64,000 bases of DNA from Eremomyces bilateralis CBS 781.70 (GCF_010015585.1 NW_022985072.1:1018988-1082987), one strand, 5' to 3'. Counted from the first letter of the stretch, positions 22,443 to 34,480 are shown. The notes: a model not told the origin generated them from the letters alone. Numbers and translations: made by a program.

Positions 22443-25400
22443 ATGGCTCCGAAGGGTTCCCCCAGCACCCAGCCAGAATATGGCAAACATCCTTTCCAAT
22501 TGACCGTGGAGGAGCTCTCCGAGGAGCTCCACACCAATATCGAAAGCGGCTTGTCTGCGGAAGAGATTCGCAATGCCCAGGAGAAGTATGGAGAGAACAA
22601 GCTCAAGGGGGAAGAGGGCGTGAAGTGGTACAAAATCCTATCCAAACAGATTTCCAATGCCATGGTTCTTGTGAGTATGAGCACCCCCGAATGAGAAATC
22701 AAGACTAAAATCATGTCTTAGGTTCTTATCCTTGCAATGGCTCTATCGTACGGTGTTTCTGATTACATCGAAGGCGGTGTCATTACCGCCGTGATATTGC
22801 TCAATGTCGGCATCGGCTTCTATCAAGAGTACAACGCGGAAAAGAAGATGGACTCTCTGCGTGCCTTGTCTTCCCCAACGGCAAACGTAATCCGCAATGG
22901 CACCGCCGACCACATCCCTTCGCCAGGCGTCGTTCCTGGTGATATCGTCGTTCTCAAGACTGGCGACACCATCCCCGCGGACCTGAGACTCTTCGATGTC
23001 ATGAACCTCGAATGCGACGAAAAGATCTTGACTGGCGAAGCGATGCCAGTCGTGAAGGAGGTGGACACCGACTACGCTGACCAGAACGAGCTCGAAATTG
23101 GCATCGGTGACCGCCTGAACATGGCATATGCATCGGCCACGGTGACAAAGGGACGAGGAAGTGGGATTGTCGTTTTCACGGCCATGAAGACTGAGATCGG
23201 AAAGATCGCGGAATCCATGCATGGCAAGGAACGGAAAGAGAATAGATCCCTGTCCAGAAAGAAGTATGGTCCACTCCAACCCGCGAAGGGCGCGTTTCTC
23301 CGGTCCTGGGATGGTGTTGGTGCCTTCTTGGGTCTGACCGAAGGCACCCCCCTTCAAATCAAGCTATCCAAGCTGGCATACATCCTGCTCTTCTTCGCTC
23401 TTCTTCTTGCTCTCATCGTCTTCGCGGTCAACCGATTCAACGTCACCAAGGAGGTCGCCATTTACGCAATTTCAACCGGTATTGCGATGATCCCCGAGTC
23501 CCTTGTGGCGGTGCTCACCATTACATTCGTGGGCGGCATGGTATCGATGAGGGACAAGAACGTCCTGACACGGAAACTGGCTGCTCTGGAGGCTCTTGGT
23601 GGTACGACAAACATCTGCAGTGACAAAACGGGGACGATTACCCAAGGGTCAATGATCACACGAAAGGCTTTCATCCCCGGAAACGGTGTGTACACAGTGA
23701 GCGGCTCGGAAGATGCCTTCGATCCCACTCAAGGCACTGTTTCACTCGGCGTGCAGAAGTCTAAGGAAGAAGCCGAAGCCGAACTCATCGCGAGACGGGA
23801 AGAGCTCGATCGATTGCGAAGTTCTGCTGCGCTCACTTTCAAAGAACCCGAGAACAAACCACAACGGAATAATCGACCGGAGGAGCCTGAGACGGAAAAG
23901 GTGCCCCTCGATGTCACGGAAAATCCGGAAATGACATCCGAGCTTGAAGCCTATCTCCATGCAGCTGCCCTCTGCAACCTGGCCACGGTGCGTAGGAACG
24001 AGAAAGAGAATAAGTGGCAGACCACCGGTGACCCAACGGAGACCGCGCTGCAAGTGTTTGCACACCGATTCGGGCAGGGAAAGAAAAGCCTTGCATCGAA
24101 AGGCTGGAAGCAGGTTGGAGAGTACCCATTTGACAGTACTGTCAAGCGTATGTCTGTCATCTACAAGACTCCCGACAAAGCCGAAACTCTAGTATTCACG
24201 AAGGGTGCCGTGGAGAGGATCTTGGACCTATGTGTATCCGTGGGGCTTGGTGAGCACAACATTGAGATGACCGAAGAAGTCAAAGACGGCATTCTTGAAC
24301 AGATGACTCTTCTCGCCGAACAAGGACTCCGCGTCCTTGCTATTGCCCGGAAGAATTGGCCTACGGATAGCAAAGTCACGGATGAGATTCCACGAGACGA
24401 TATCGAATGTGGACTAACTTTACTGGGACTGGCTGGAATCTACGATCCGCCACGACAGGAGACGAAAGACGCTGTCAGAGGTACGTCTACAATTATATCC
24501 ACAGCAGAGAAGCACGCCTTGCTAATTTTACACAGATTGTACTCGCGCGGGGATCAAAGTCCACATGCTCACAGGGGACCATCCCTCCACGGCAGCGGCA
24601 ATCGCCAAAGAAGTCGGCATCATCCCCAAAGACATGAGCCATCTGTCTGAAGCGGTCGCAGCATCGCTGGTCAAGACCGCAACCGAATTCGACGGCCTCA
24701 CTGACGAAGAAATTGACAATCTCCCGTCGCTTCCGTTGGTCATTGCTCGCTGTGCTCCTCACACCAAGACACGAATGATCGCTGCCTTGCATCGACGGAA
24801 GCTGTTCGCGGCAATGACCGGAGACGGTGTAAACGATGCACCTTCTCTGCAGGCGGCGGACGTGGGCATTGCCATGGGCCTGGCTGGTAGCGACGTTGCC
24901 AAAGGCGCGAGCGATATTGTCTTAACGGACGATAACTTTTCGAGCATCGTTGGGGCGATCCAAGAGGGACGACGCATCTTCGACAACGTCCAGCGTTTCG
25001 TTCTACATCTTCTCACCAGCAACGTAGGCGAAGTTGTGCTGCTGATTTGCGGCTTGGGATTCCAAGACGAGCAAAACTTCTCGGTCTTCCCTCTGTCTCC
25101 GCTTCAGATCTTGTGGATTAACATGGTGACGTCTGGGTTCCCTGCATTCGGACTGGGGAAAGAGAAAGCCGCCTGGGACATTATGTCTCGACCTCGTAAG
25201 TTTCTTGTCACCGAATGAAAGAGCCTTTGCTGACTGTCAACAGCGCACGACAATAGAAAAGGTGTTTTCACCTGGCAGATCATCTGTGATATGATGGTCT
25301 ACGGTCTCCTTATGGGGATGCTGACGCTATTCACCTTCCTCACCATCGTTTATGGTCCGGGAAACGGCAACCTTGGTATAGACTGCAATCGGTCGTACAG

Positions 25401-25993
25401 CGATGAATGCGACACGGTGTTCCGCGCGCGTGCTGCCGTCTTTGCGGAATTGACCTGGCTGATTCTGATCTCGGCTTGGGAGATAAAGTCGATTCGACGA
25501 AGCATGTTTCGATTGGATCCGACGAGTGAGAACCGATTCCCCTTCTTTAAGGACGTCTATGAGAACAAGTTCTTGTTCTATTCCGTTGTCCTGGGAAGCT
25601 TGGTGGTGTTCCCTTGCGTTTACATCCCCGGACTGAACACAAATGTGTTCAAGCACAAGGGTAAGCGATGCTTCCAGGTGATTCAACGATCCCCTCCGCT
25701 AACATTCATATCTAGGGATCTCATGGGAATGGGCGCTATCTGTCGGAGCGGTCTTCATCTTCGTCTTCGGCATGGAGATGTGGAAGCTCGCCAAGCGGCA
25801 GTTCGGCTGGTTCGCTGATGCGCAGGAAATGGAGCGGCTAGAGCAGGCCCACCGAGGATTGAGTCTGCGGCAAGGCTTCTTCTCCTTCTCGAAGTCCAGC
25901 ACCTTCGCGAAAGAGCCATCCGGAACGGCATCAGTGAATGGAGCGACGGGCGGCCTGAACAAAGAACAATTGGGGAATTCGTCGGCGGTTTAA
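22443..25993 (+). CDS. ena: ENA-type P-type Na+(K+)-ATPase (class IID)
   Basis: Five exons (22443-22670, 22722-24480, 24536-25195, 25244-25660, 25716-25993) give 1113 residues, the usual length for fungal ENA pumps. The protein exports Na+ (and K+) across the plasma membrane using ATP. Seen in order: the cation-ATPase N-terminal domain ([17 protein letters not shown]), the actuator motif LTGEA, membrane motif IPESLVAVL, the phosphorylation motif DKTGT (Asp near 377), [11 protein letters not shown] in the nucleotide domain, [19 protein letters not shown] and TGDGVNDAP. The final membrane helices include [27 protein letters not shown] and the IPESL context distinguish class IID from Ca2+ pumps. 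Introns 2 to 5 exons are all supported by restored motifs. Salt- and pH-responsive expression is expected from the family and fits the PacC-like sites upstream. Confidence 0.95.
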
Positions 25994-26720
25994 ACCCCGA
26001 GTCGGAGCCGACATTTGCCTGTTTGAATGTCACTGGACGAACGTCTCACAGTCCACGGAGATGCTGATCAATGACGTAAGAGTACGGAATATGAGACCGG
26101 TGATGCCGACGGGACTTGGTATATGGTACATAATTCTATCTCGCATGCTCTGCTATTATGGGATATACTAGTACTGAGAGTACATATGAAGGGCTTTAAG
26201 TCTCCTGCACCATGTACGTAATGACAGAATTAGTAATTCTCAGCTTTAACTAGCTAACAAATAGCGACTCTATCGTGCGGAGGGCGCTCAGCGTGTGACG
26301 TTCGTCTATCGGAAGCGATGCCCAATCGGGAATTCGCGGGGTTGTGGCTGATGATGTGGAGTCTGGAGACGTGGAGTTCCAGACTTCCAGTCCAGCCCAG
26401 CGCGAGTACATTCTAAATCCGTCAACCATCCGGATGGACTCGAATGGAATATCACAGGTTTGCCCGTTACATCTCCTTTGTCATATTAAACACAAGCCAA
26501 CCACAAGGAGTATCATCCAAAGTGTTGCCTAAGTGAATGCTTGTTGATCGCCAGCTCCGGCGGTCACCATGTGCCCCACGTTTGTACTCATCACATTCAG
26601 CGTGATAGAAACATATGAAACCCCATCATCGTTGGAAATTATCAACCACTACACCCTGGGGACTACGCATCCCGAATCTTTGGCTTTCAGTATGCTGCTA
26701 CCTTTATCCTGAGAGCTCCA
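25994..26720. other. Intergenic, 0.7 kb
   Basis: Contains the 3' flank of the ENA gene and the promoter of the F-box gene. Nothing specific is recognised. Confidence 0.5.
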
Positions 26721-28358
26721 ATGCGCGAGACTTCCACTTCCCAATCCTCTCTGTCGAGTTGGATATCCCGCAAACGTCAACGGACCTCCCGCACGCCAGA
26801 TCCACAGCTCCTCTCGCGGACAACCTCCAGCATGGCGGCATTTGCAAAAGCTGCTACGACTACTGGTTCGGGCCGAATCAACCACCTGCCGACCGAGTTG
26901 CTACTGCAGATCTTCAATCACCTTCGATCCAGCTCTGCTCGGGGTAGTCTGCTGAACTGCATGTGCGTCTCTCGCCAATGGAATGAGCTATGCCTTCCGA
27001 TCCTCCACAATCATGTGGTCGTCGCGATCCCGTGCCAGGCTCCCGATCGATACCACCCCCAGATGGAGACGCTTGCAGCGAGCGGAGGTCGCATCGACTG
27101 GAGTGAGCGCATCGCTTCCTTCACCGTCCTCCTCGATCCTTGCAGCGAGGCATATGCGCCTCCTCCGCCGACTTTCGCGGAGCGGGTGCGCCGGATTCCT
27201 TCGGGTGTGAAGAAAGATCACGAGGGATTCGAGCAAGCTGCGGCGGCGCTGACTCGCATGAAGAATATCACTACTCTCTCGATCAAAACGCGTTCCACAG
27301 GGGTTCAGATACCATGGTGTCCGCAGGAGGGAATCTTCAAAACCATCAGTGCGACGCCAAGTACCGTGGTGAATCTGGAGATCGACACTCTTAGCGCGGA
27401 CACGCTCTCAACGCGGCACATCCATCTCTGCAATGCGTTGGCACCTCTCCTCCCTCAGCTAAAGCTGCTCCGACTGCGGATCCGGTTTCTTTGTGACGAC
27501 CTCTTCTCCGCGCTGGAGGACGAACATGCCACTTCATGCCTCGAGAAGATCTCGATCCGACTTGGCTACAAATACAACTCCATCTACTACCCCCTCGTCG
27601 CCTGCACGAAGCGCTGCGGATCGGACAACAACGCACCGCCGTACGATGCTCGCATCGCCCTCGCTCGAAAATCCCGGGAATTGTACGAGGGACGAAAATT
27701 CCCAAACATCACGGCTTTTACGTTTGTCGACCGGCAAGATCTCTTCCTTGGCAATACGTTTTTACACAGTCGGGCCTTCAAAGTGTACGATGTGATCGAG
27801 AATCAAACCCTCACGATCCCCTGGCGTGCAATGCCCTCTCCTCCCGCCGGTACCGTGGGCCTTCCACGCTATTACGCGATGCGAATTCCCGAGGGGTTTC
27901 TTCGAGGGAGTCGATTGGACGACGAATTGGCCGAGGATCGAACCGAAATTATCACCAATGACTTGGAAGCGTTGGGGTCGGTGGTGGAGCGTCAAGAGTG
28001 GTACAGCGCATACGGCGAAGCTCGTCTTCCGCTTTCTGTCCTGTACCCTCGCACCTATTCCCGCGCGCTTCTCCGATTCAGCCACCCTTATTCCGGCCTT
28101 GCGGGCGATGAACCCAATCTTATTCGACCTTCTCAGTATCGCGAGTGGTTAGATACCATCACCGAGCCGATCTGGCTGCTCGAGTCGGCTACCGGAGCCA
28201 AAGTCCTTGAGTCGAGGGTAAATTATGGCTTCGAGGATACGGAGCCTGGGATGATCGAGATGCCTGAAGGGTTGCGGTATGAGTACGACGAGGAGGGCGC
28301 AACAGTGCATCTGATGTTGCAGGATGGGGTGCCCGGAATCAAAATTCAGGGCTGGTGA
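26721..28358 (+). CDS. F-box domain protein
   Basis: One uninterrupted frame of 545 residues. After a Ser/Arg-rich leader, residues about 53-100 form an F-box: INHLPTELLLQIFNHLR, then LLNCMCVSRQWNELCLPILHNHV. The remaining 440 residues have the irregular leucine-rich pattern common in fungal F-box proteins (TLSIKTRSTGV, LLPQLKLLRLRIRF) but no clear repeat I can assign. F-box proteins link a substrate to the SCF ubiquitin ligase through Skp1, and this substrate is unknown. A second in-frame ATG at 26832 (MAAFAKAA) is an alternative start that keeps the F-box whole. Confidence 0.8.
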   Translation: MRETSTSQSSLSSWISRKRQRTSRTPDPQLLSRTTSSMAAFAKAATTTGSGRINHLPTELLLQIFNHLRSSSARGSLLNCMCVSRQWNELCLPILHNHVVVAIPCQAPDRYHPQMETLAASGGRIDWSERIASFTVLLDPCSEAYAPPPPTFAERVRRIPSGVKKDHEGFEQAAAALTRMKNITTLSIKTRSTGVQIPWCPQEGIFKTISATPSTVVNLEIDTLSADTLSTRHIHLCNALAPLLPQLKLLRLRIRFLCDDLFSALEDEHATSCLEKISIRLGYKYNSIYYPLVACTKRCGSDNNAPPYDARIALARKSRELYEGRKFPNITAFTFVDRQDLFLGNTFLHSRAFKVYDVIENQTLTIPWRAMPSPPAGTVGLPRYYAMRIPEGFLRGSRLDDELAEDRTEIITNDLEALGSVVERQEWYSAYGEARLPLSVLYPRTYSRALLRFSHPYSGLAGDEPNLIRPSQYREWLDTITEPIWLLESATGAKVLESRVNYGFEDTEPGMIEMPEGLRYEYDEEGATVHLMLQDGVPGIKIQGW

Positions 28359-28830
28359 ACGATCACGACTACTGTTATTTTCTTGACCGTTTGCACAATT
28401 GGTTTAGATAGGTGTGCTTTGTTGGACATTTACTCATCACCGCGTTCACCTTTCAGTCTTTTCAGTCTTTTCAGTCGTTGTTTATTCGGCAAGAGTACTC
28501 TTCACACCATGTCGATCATTACAGACATAGTACATTTGCGCTGATTTCATTGTGTGGAAAAGCTCGAGAAATGGTCAGGGTTGACGATGGCGTTGTATGA
28601 TACCCAAGGGATGAAAGGGTACTGGATAATGCTTTTATGAAGGAGCACGGTTCTATGTACTGTTAGGTATAGAGAGCGTGCTTCAATGGGATATAAGATA
28701 CGAGTAACGGCAATATGATACATGTACATTACCAAAACCAAGCCAATTCACCCAAAGATCTTGCTCAAATGCGTAGACCCATGCATATCGCTGACGCCAA
28801 ACATCATGCTCTTGGATATCCCGTGCAGTT
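28359..28830. other. Intergenic between convergent genes
   Basis: Holds a short array of about three TTTCAGTCT units at 28451-28476 and otherwise nothing recognised. It is the shared 3' region of the F-box gene and the ribosome recycling factor gene. Confidence 0.55.
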
Positions 28831-29748
28831 TCAACCCGCAATGACTTTCTTCGCCTGCTCCACGATCCGCTTTACTTCCTCACTCCCTTTCTTCACCACC
28901 TCGTCCATCTTTTTTCCCGCATTCCTCAAATCGTCCGGCCGAACCGACTTGTCGACCGTCCGCGCTCGGATCCTCTTCTGATGCGCACCCCGCGCTTCCC
29001 GGATGCCGTGCAGCGCGGCCTCCTCGGCTTTTTGCGCGGCATCCAATGCCTTCTGCCGTGTCTCGGCAGTTGTTGGCGGTAGCTTCACGGGAATGGTGAG
29101 GGGGTTGTCCGGGGTGGGTGATTCGGCCGCGAGGTGATGCTCGGAGGATTGCAAGGCTGTTCGAATGGCTTTGACGTACTGCGATAGTTAGCATCTGTCT
29201 AACTACGTGCGGTTCGCAGAGTAAACAGCACGTACCGACTCCTCCCCCACGATGACCTGCATATTCCGACCCCGTGGGATCACCTGAGCCAGATCTCCAA
29301 GCCGCACCACCGCCGCGCTTCCGCCCGGCTGCTTGGGCAAATGCACCTTCAGATCCTCCACCACATCCGGATTGAACCGGCCGCCTGTCCGGAGCTGCGC
29401 CAGCGCATGGCTTAGCTTTTCGATTGATGTGAGGATGGACGATTCGACGTTCGACAGGTCGTAGATCTGGTCTGTGGGTGTGAGCCCCACGGCGGGAGGT
29501 CCGGGAGGGGAGGAGTCGGATTTGGCGTGGGAGAGATTCGATTTGCCGGATTTCTTGAGGAGGGAGGGCGAGGTTGCGAACGAACGGCGGGCTAGCTGGG
29601 CTCCATAGCGGAAAGACGAAGCTTTACGGACAGCTTGCGTGATAGGGGCGCGTCGGCCGGGGAAGGATTCTTTGCAGAAGCAGCAGATTGGGCCGGAAAT
29701 ATTGGAGGCACGCAGCAGAGATCGCCCGGTAGGCGGCATGAAGGACAT
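28831..29748 (-). CDS. RRF1: Mitochondrial ribosome recycling factor
   Basis: Two exons, 29748-29236 and 29178-28831, separated by a 57-bp intron, give 286 residues. RRF splits mitochondrial ribosomes after translation ends. The N-terminus is basic and Ser-rich (RRSFATSPSLLKKSGKSN), as in mitochondrial presequences. The RRF domain starts near residue 100: SSILTSIEKLSHALAQLRTG, the beta region VRLGDLAQVIPRGRNMQVIV, and after the splice YVKAIRTALQSS. The C-terminal helix carries the family's charged pattern (RQKALDAAQKAEEA, then VRPDDLRNAGKKMDEVVKK). The internal PLTIPVKLPPTTAETRQ matches the conserved hinge region of RRF. The length fits fungal mitochondrial homologues. Confidence 0.9.
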
Positions 29749-30228
29749 TATTGCTCCGGTTTGAGGATGGGCAAAGGGGACTTGAATTCAGTCCTGTTGT
29801 GTTTTATTTTGATGCTCGAGATGAGGATGTTTGGAGAATATTCCCATTGGCCAATGACACGACATGGACGTTGGGGATCATGGTGATCTCATTATTGCAT
29901 TGCACTGCCACCAACATCATCCAATAAATACTGTATTCATCCTCCTTTCCGAATGCCATTCAAGTTTCAACCCGTGCCGCTCTGAAACGGATGAATATAG
30001 TTTAAAAGCTCGATGTTCGATATGCCATGTCGCTGTCGGCTACGCGCTATTCAAGCTAGCCCATCGACCTCGTATCCGTATATGCTATCGTCAGTCGTCA
30101 CCTTGGCACTTGACTAAGCTGTGAAGCCAGCTTTACCATAATTAAAGGGGCTGAGTCCGTATTCAAACTTGAATATCTGGCGACTGGACAGGCGCCTAGG
30201 TCTATGGTAAAGATTATGAATTGGAGCG
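29749..30228. other. Intergenic between divergent genes
   Basis: Shared promoter space of the ribosome recycling factor gene and the unknown gene to the right. No specific site is recognised. Confidence 0.5.
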
Positions 30229-31551
30229 TTGGAGAATACAATGGCACGAGCAGTCCACATGGATATGGCGGTATGGACATTCAACTCATTAAGAATGGGT
30301 CGAGGGAGCGCTAACATCTCGAAGCAATCTACAACGACGGCCCCAGATAATCGGGACTTGGACCCTCCTCAATGTTCCCCCATCCTTTCCGACGCGACAA
30401 CCTTGGTCTCCTCGTCCGAAGGTCGGATTGATGACGCTGCCCGGATTTCACGGTATCATATGTACCACCGGAAGCATGGCAACACCCACTATACATTGAC
30501 CCCGATCATTCTCCCCCAGAAAGAAAACCTATTCCATCCTCCCAAGGCTTTCCGAAAGGATCGCAAGACCGCAGATGACCCCTCCTTAGCCGAAGACCTT
30601 CACGATCAGACCTTCTATGTGCATAAGCCGACATTGATTTTTCATCATCCCCCACGAACGCTGCGTCGTGGGTCCTCGAAGCACGCAAGTCCTGTTTGTT
30701 TGACTCGCAATTCGGGTTTCTGGCGGCGATGGACCCTGCAGTTCAGCTCCCGACTCGGTGATGAGGGTGTATTGGATCCAAGAGGGGTGGTAGCTCGGGA
30801 GGTCGATGCTGGAAAAGCGGCAGGAGAAGGGCGATTGAAGGGATATGGGGTTCGTAGGTGGAGGATTCTAGGCGAGTCGGGCAAAGAGCATTACAATAAG
30901 GCTCGCCAGTGCAGGAAAGAGGAGAAGAAATCAAAATCAAACAAGAAACAAAGGTCGCATAATATGGCTCCCAAGGACTCAGTATCGGAAGCGGACCAGA
31001 TTATCGCCGATCAGGTGGTCCATTTGGATTGGACCTCCCCCTTCTCACGAGATACACGGCGGTATCACTTTCGGTATGCTGACATTGAGTTCTACTGGAA
31101 GGGTACTGGAACGGTCAGGGAGACGAAACAACTGGGATACCTGTGCAAGTTCAACCACCTGAAACTAGTTGCGCGGGTCCCTGTCTCTAGTGGTAGGTCT
31201 GACGACGAGGATAAAAGTGATAATGAACCTGGCCTGGATATGCGCGACCTCATCCTCGGGAAGTATACCTCATCCATTGCCTGTCGCAAGTCCGGCATCC
31301 TAGAACTCTATGACGGCGCGATCCTGAAGTTTCTTGAGGAGTATGTGCCGAAGGAGAGCTTGGAGGACTGGAAACATCTCGACACAGACGATGAGCTGGA
31401 AGCCATCCGGCAAACACGGCTCTACGAAGTCATTGTGGCAACAGCGATTTGCATGATAGTTGGCGAATGGCAGAAGAGACAGGCGGTCAAAAAGGTTATC
31501 GCAGCGATCGTTGGGGAGGGTGCAGGTGGTGGTGGGGATGCAGGAGGTTAA
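30229..31551 (+). CDS. Conserved-looking fungal protein of unknown function
   Basis: A single frame of 440 residues with good coding character. I do not recognise a named domain. The middle has well-formed blocks: FYVHKPTLIFHHPPRTLRRG, LTRNSGFWRRWTLQFSSRLG and GYGVRRWRILGESG, then a Lys-rich linker (CRKEEKKSKSNKKQ). The second half includes FRYADIEFYWKGTGTVRETK, LGYLCKFNHLKLVARVP and a helical C-terminal segment ending in a Gly-rich tail. The pattern suggests two folded halves joined by a basic linker. The start is uncertain; 30295 (MGRGSANIS) is a good alternative because the first 22 codons are unremarkable. Confidence 0.65.
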   Translation: MENTMARAVHMDMAVWTFNSLRMGRGSANISKQSTTTAPDNRDLDPPQCSPILSDATTLVSSSEGRIDDAARISRYHMYHRKHGNTHYTLTPIILPQKENLFHPPKAFRKDRKTADDPSLAEDLHDQTFYVHKPTLIFHHPPRTLRRGSSKHASPVCLTRNSGFWRRWTLQFSSRLGDEGVLDPRGVVAREVDAGKAAGEGRLKGYGVRRWRILGESGKEHYNKARQCRKEEKKSKSNKKQRSHNMAPKDSVSEADQIIADQVVHLDWTSPFSRDTRRYHFRYADIEFYWKGTGTVRETKQLGYLCKFNHLKLVARVPVSSGRSDDEDKSDNEPGLDMRDLILGKYTSSIACRKSGILELYDGAILKFLEEYVPKESLEDWKHLDTDDELEAIRQTRLYEVIVATAICMIVGEWQKRQAVKKVIAAIVGEGAGGGGDAGG

Positions 31552-32150
31552 AGATCTGTGTTTGCTTGGTCATATGCATATCCTTGATAACGGCTAGAAG
31601 GTTCTGCACGACATCATCTACATATGCTATCCTACTCCGAACGGTTCAATTATATGCTTTTTATTTTCTAATTTTATGGGGAATTGTGCTGGACAATATC
31701 ATGAATGTTCATTCTGGACTTGAAGAGTCGCGGGGTTGCAATATCTCAGTACAGATGTCGGAACCTACACGCAGACTACCTTGGTCATCTCACCAGCATT
31801 TGGATACTGGAAATTGGAATATTTTTCCATTTGCTATCTCAAATTTCCGAATTCCCTGTGATAATACATGCTAATTACTTCTAAGTGTATTTGCGTGATG
31901 CTGTGCAATTGAAACCCAGTTGTTAATACCCTCCCCATGATTGGACATCGTAACATCCATCAGGTGACTCTATGAGTTGATCCACTCTTGCAGACCGCTC
32001 ACCACAATGAACTCCATGAACAATGCCATATCACCTCCATGAACTTTACCCTCATAAACACGCACGAACTCAAACTCAAACCATTCCCCATATCATTGCT
32101 GCTTCAACAGAGAATCCATACTCATACTGTGAGGTCTCCGTGACCACGAT
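31552..32150. other. Intergenic between convergent genes
   Basis: AT-rich 3' flanks only. No gene or notable repeat is seen. Confidence 0.5.
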
Positions 32151-34466
32151 TTACCCTTCGTATTGTCTCGGGAACCCCTCATTGTAGGCACGCAAGCCAT
32201 CAGGCCAGCTCCTGTCCCTGATCACTCGCACGCCGGCCAGCTGGAGCGTCAAGATGTCTTCGAGCTCGGTGGTCTTCGGCGAGTATCCAGTCCAGTCGAG
32301 AATGACGTACTTCAACTTCGTTAGCTCACCAAGCTGGCTTGCAATGAACCGGAGGAGCATCCCGTCGAAGATGGAGCGGTGCTCCAACCTGATGCACTTG
32401 ATGGATGCGGGCACAACCTCTTCGGTGAATGAAGCAATGTCTCGTTCGGGGTTCATCATGAGAGACTCCGCAGTAGAGACAATGACTTCGAGATTCTCCA
32501 ACTCGAGGAGTGAGCCGGTGGTGATAGCGGGATTTTGGATCAGCCGATCCTGATGGTATTGATCGAAAGTGAGCCACTTCAACGTCTTCTCGTGCATCTG
32601 GAGCACGCCAGAGATGTTGCCCCAACCGTATGTTTCATCGGCTAGGAACAGTTCGAAACTTTCCAGGCCTTTAAAACCATAGAGCATCTCAGGTACAGGA
32701 CAGTCATATGCCGTCATAAGCTGGAGCTTGAGGTGCTTTAGATTCACCCGGGTCTCTGTTTCAGGGAACTCGAAGGAAGAGTCCGTTGTAATCGTCAAAG
32801 ACACAAGAGCTTGGAATTCGTGGCCTGGCCCACACTCGAAGAGGAGGCCGAGCGTTGAAGCAATGGCCCTACCAGACAGCGACAAATGAGTCACATGGTA
32901 CTGGTTGAGGGAGAACCCGGTCTCCGGCATACCCGGTGGTACAAGGAATCCACGGAAGATATCCGAGTGGGATTGAATACTGCCACTGCCGTCGTCCACG
33001 ATCGGATCGTCCATGGAATCGAGATGGATCCACTTAGTCTTATGAAACAAGACACCCAGGATAGCCATCCAAATCTTCTCCCAGTCCTCGCCATCAAACT
33101 CATCGAATTTGTCGAAACGCCCCAACCGGTGGTAGAGAGCCCTGGCCAGAGGTGGATCCTTCTGTTCCAATGCCAAAACCAGATCGCGGATGTTTTGAAC
33201 GGGCTCGTGCAGCCAAATATTACACCCGTGAGTTCGAAAGTTGTTAATGCTCAGGGAGTTGGTTTTGTCGATGAACTCTAGAACCTCCGGGTGATGAGCA
33301 ATGAGATTAACGAAGGAGTGAATATTGCAGTCTGAGAATGGGAACCGAAGTGCTTGGTGACCAAGTGTGATATCCTCAAAGAGGTAAGGCAACCCGATGC
33401 GATGGAATACTTTTCCCACTCTCGTGAGCCTGCTAATGTCTGTAATGGAGTCCAAAAGCTTGAAGACCTCATTGATAAGCTCTTCGGGAATGTCTGCCAG
33501 TGACTTTGGTTTGCGGACAACAGGCGCTTTGGACTCCGAAGACGTTGCGTTGACCAACTGATTGTGGTCCTCGCCTCGCTTTGGGTCATAGAGTACGAGA
33601 GCCCAAGAGTGACTAGTATCAGATCCGTCATCGGATTCACCCAAAGCATCTTTGGAGCGATCAGCCACGCCGTTACCCTTGCGGTAAGCAGAAGGCACCA
33701 CATTGCGTTCAACCAGCGTCTCATCGGAGTAGTTATCGTCACTCTCTTCAGGAGCCACGCAGCCCTGAGCCTTTGTGAAGGACCAGGTTGGGGAGAAGAA
33801 CCCGAAAAAACTGTTGGCCCCATTGAAAGTGAGAGTTCTCCCCAATGAGACAGCAATGTGGTTAATCTCGGGCACATCCGAGCCATCCGTCAAAATAGAC
33901 TCATCGGACGTGGACTCAGTTTCATCAGAGAGATCCACCAGCCTTACTCATCAGTCAGTTTGATGCCATCAAAGAGATAGCCACTTTCAACTCACTTCTT
34001 AGACGAGGGTCCTCCCGCATCAGCCGACTCATCGGAATTGGTCTCATCAATTGACCCATGGAACTCGGTCTCAAGTTCATCTATGGAATCAGCAAGCCTT
34101 GTTCACCAGTCAGTTCAATGTCATCAAAGGGACGGTCACAATCTCAACTCACTTCTTAGACGACGATTGCCCGCCGGCATCCATCTTGCTCGATTCATTA
34201 GACCTGGTCTTTGTTTCATCGACATCGACAGGCCTTACTCATCAGTCAGTTCAATCTCTCACAGGGACGAACACAATTTCAACTCACTTCTTGGATGACG
34301 AGGACCCGCTTGTATCCATCATCATGGTCTCATCATGTGAAGTGATTGCCAGTTCTATGAGGTCTACAGGCCTTTTGCATGTGTCAACTTCATAACGGCA
34401 TGGAGATGGGATGATCTCAACTGACTTGATGGGCGAAGATGGCCTGGAGTCAATGGCGTTTGCCAT
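32151..34466 (-). CDS. F-box protein with tandem exon-intron cassettes at its 5' end
   Basis: Reading from ATG at 34466, I place exons at 34466-34426, 34371-34288, 34233-34153, 34097-33996 and 33942-32151, giving 699 residues. All four introns are 53-55 bp and phase 2, and the three middle exons are multiples of three (84, 81, 102 nt). Each repeats a module ending in SSK: K-P/L-V-D at the start, Asp/Glu/Ser-rich in the middle, then GGQSSSK-like. The big last exon holds the F-box near residues 246-295 (SLADIPEELINEVFKLLDS, then LTRVGKVFHRIGLPYLFEDI), followed by a Leu-rich C-terminal half. It probably recruits a substrate to SCF. The first intron has a weak donor (GTCAGT) and no in-frame stop, so it may be retained (717 residues). 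An in-frame ATG at 34595 could extend the protein through the minisatellite. Confidence 0.8.
33943..34425 (-). repeat. Tandem exon-intron cassettes
   Basis: Four introns (34425-34372, 34287-34234, 34152-34098, 33995-33943) align along their full length: all open with GTnAGTTGA, contain AACTGAC or a variant as the likely branch point, and end in AG after a similar A-rich stretch. The exons between them also align, so the repeating unit is one exon plus one intron, about 135-155 bp. Unit boundaries keep the reading frame because every exon is phase 2 at both ends. Confidence 0.85.
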
Positions 34467-34480
34467 CCTGAGAGCTAACC

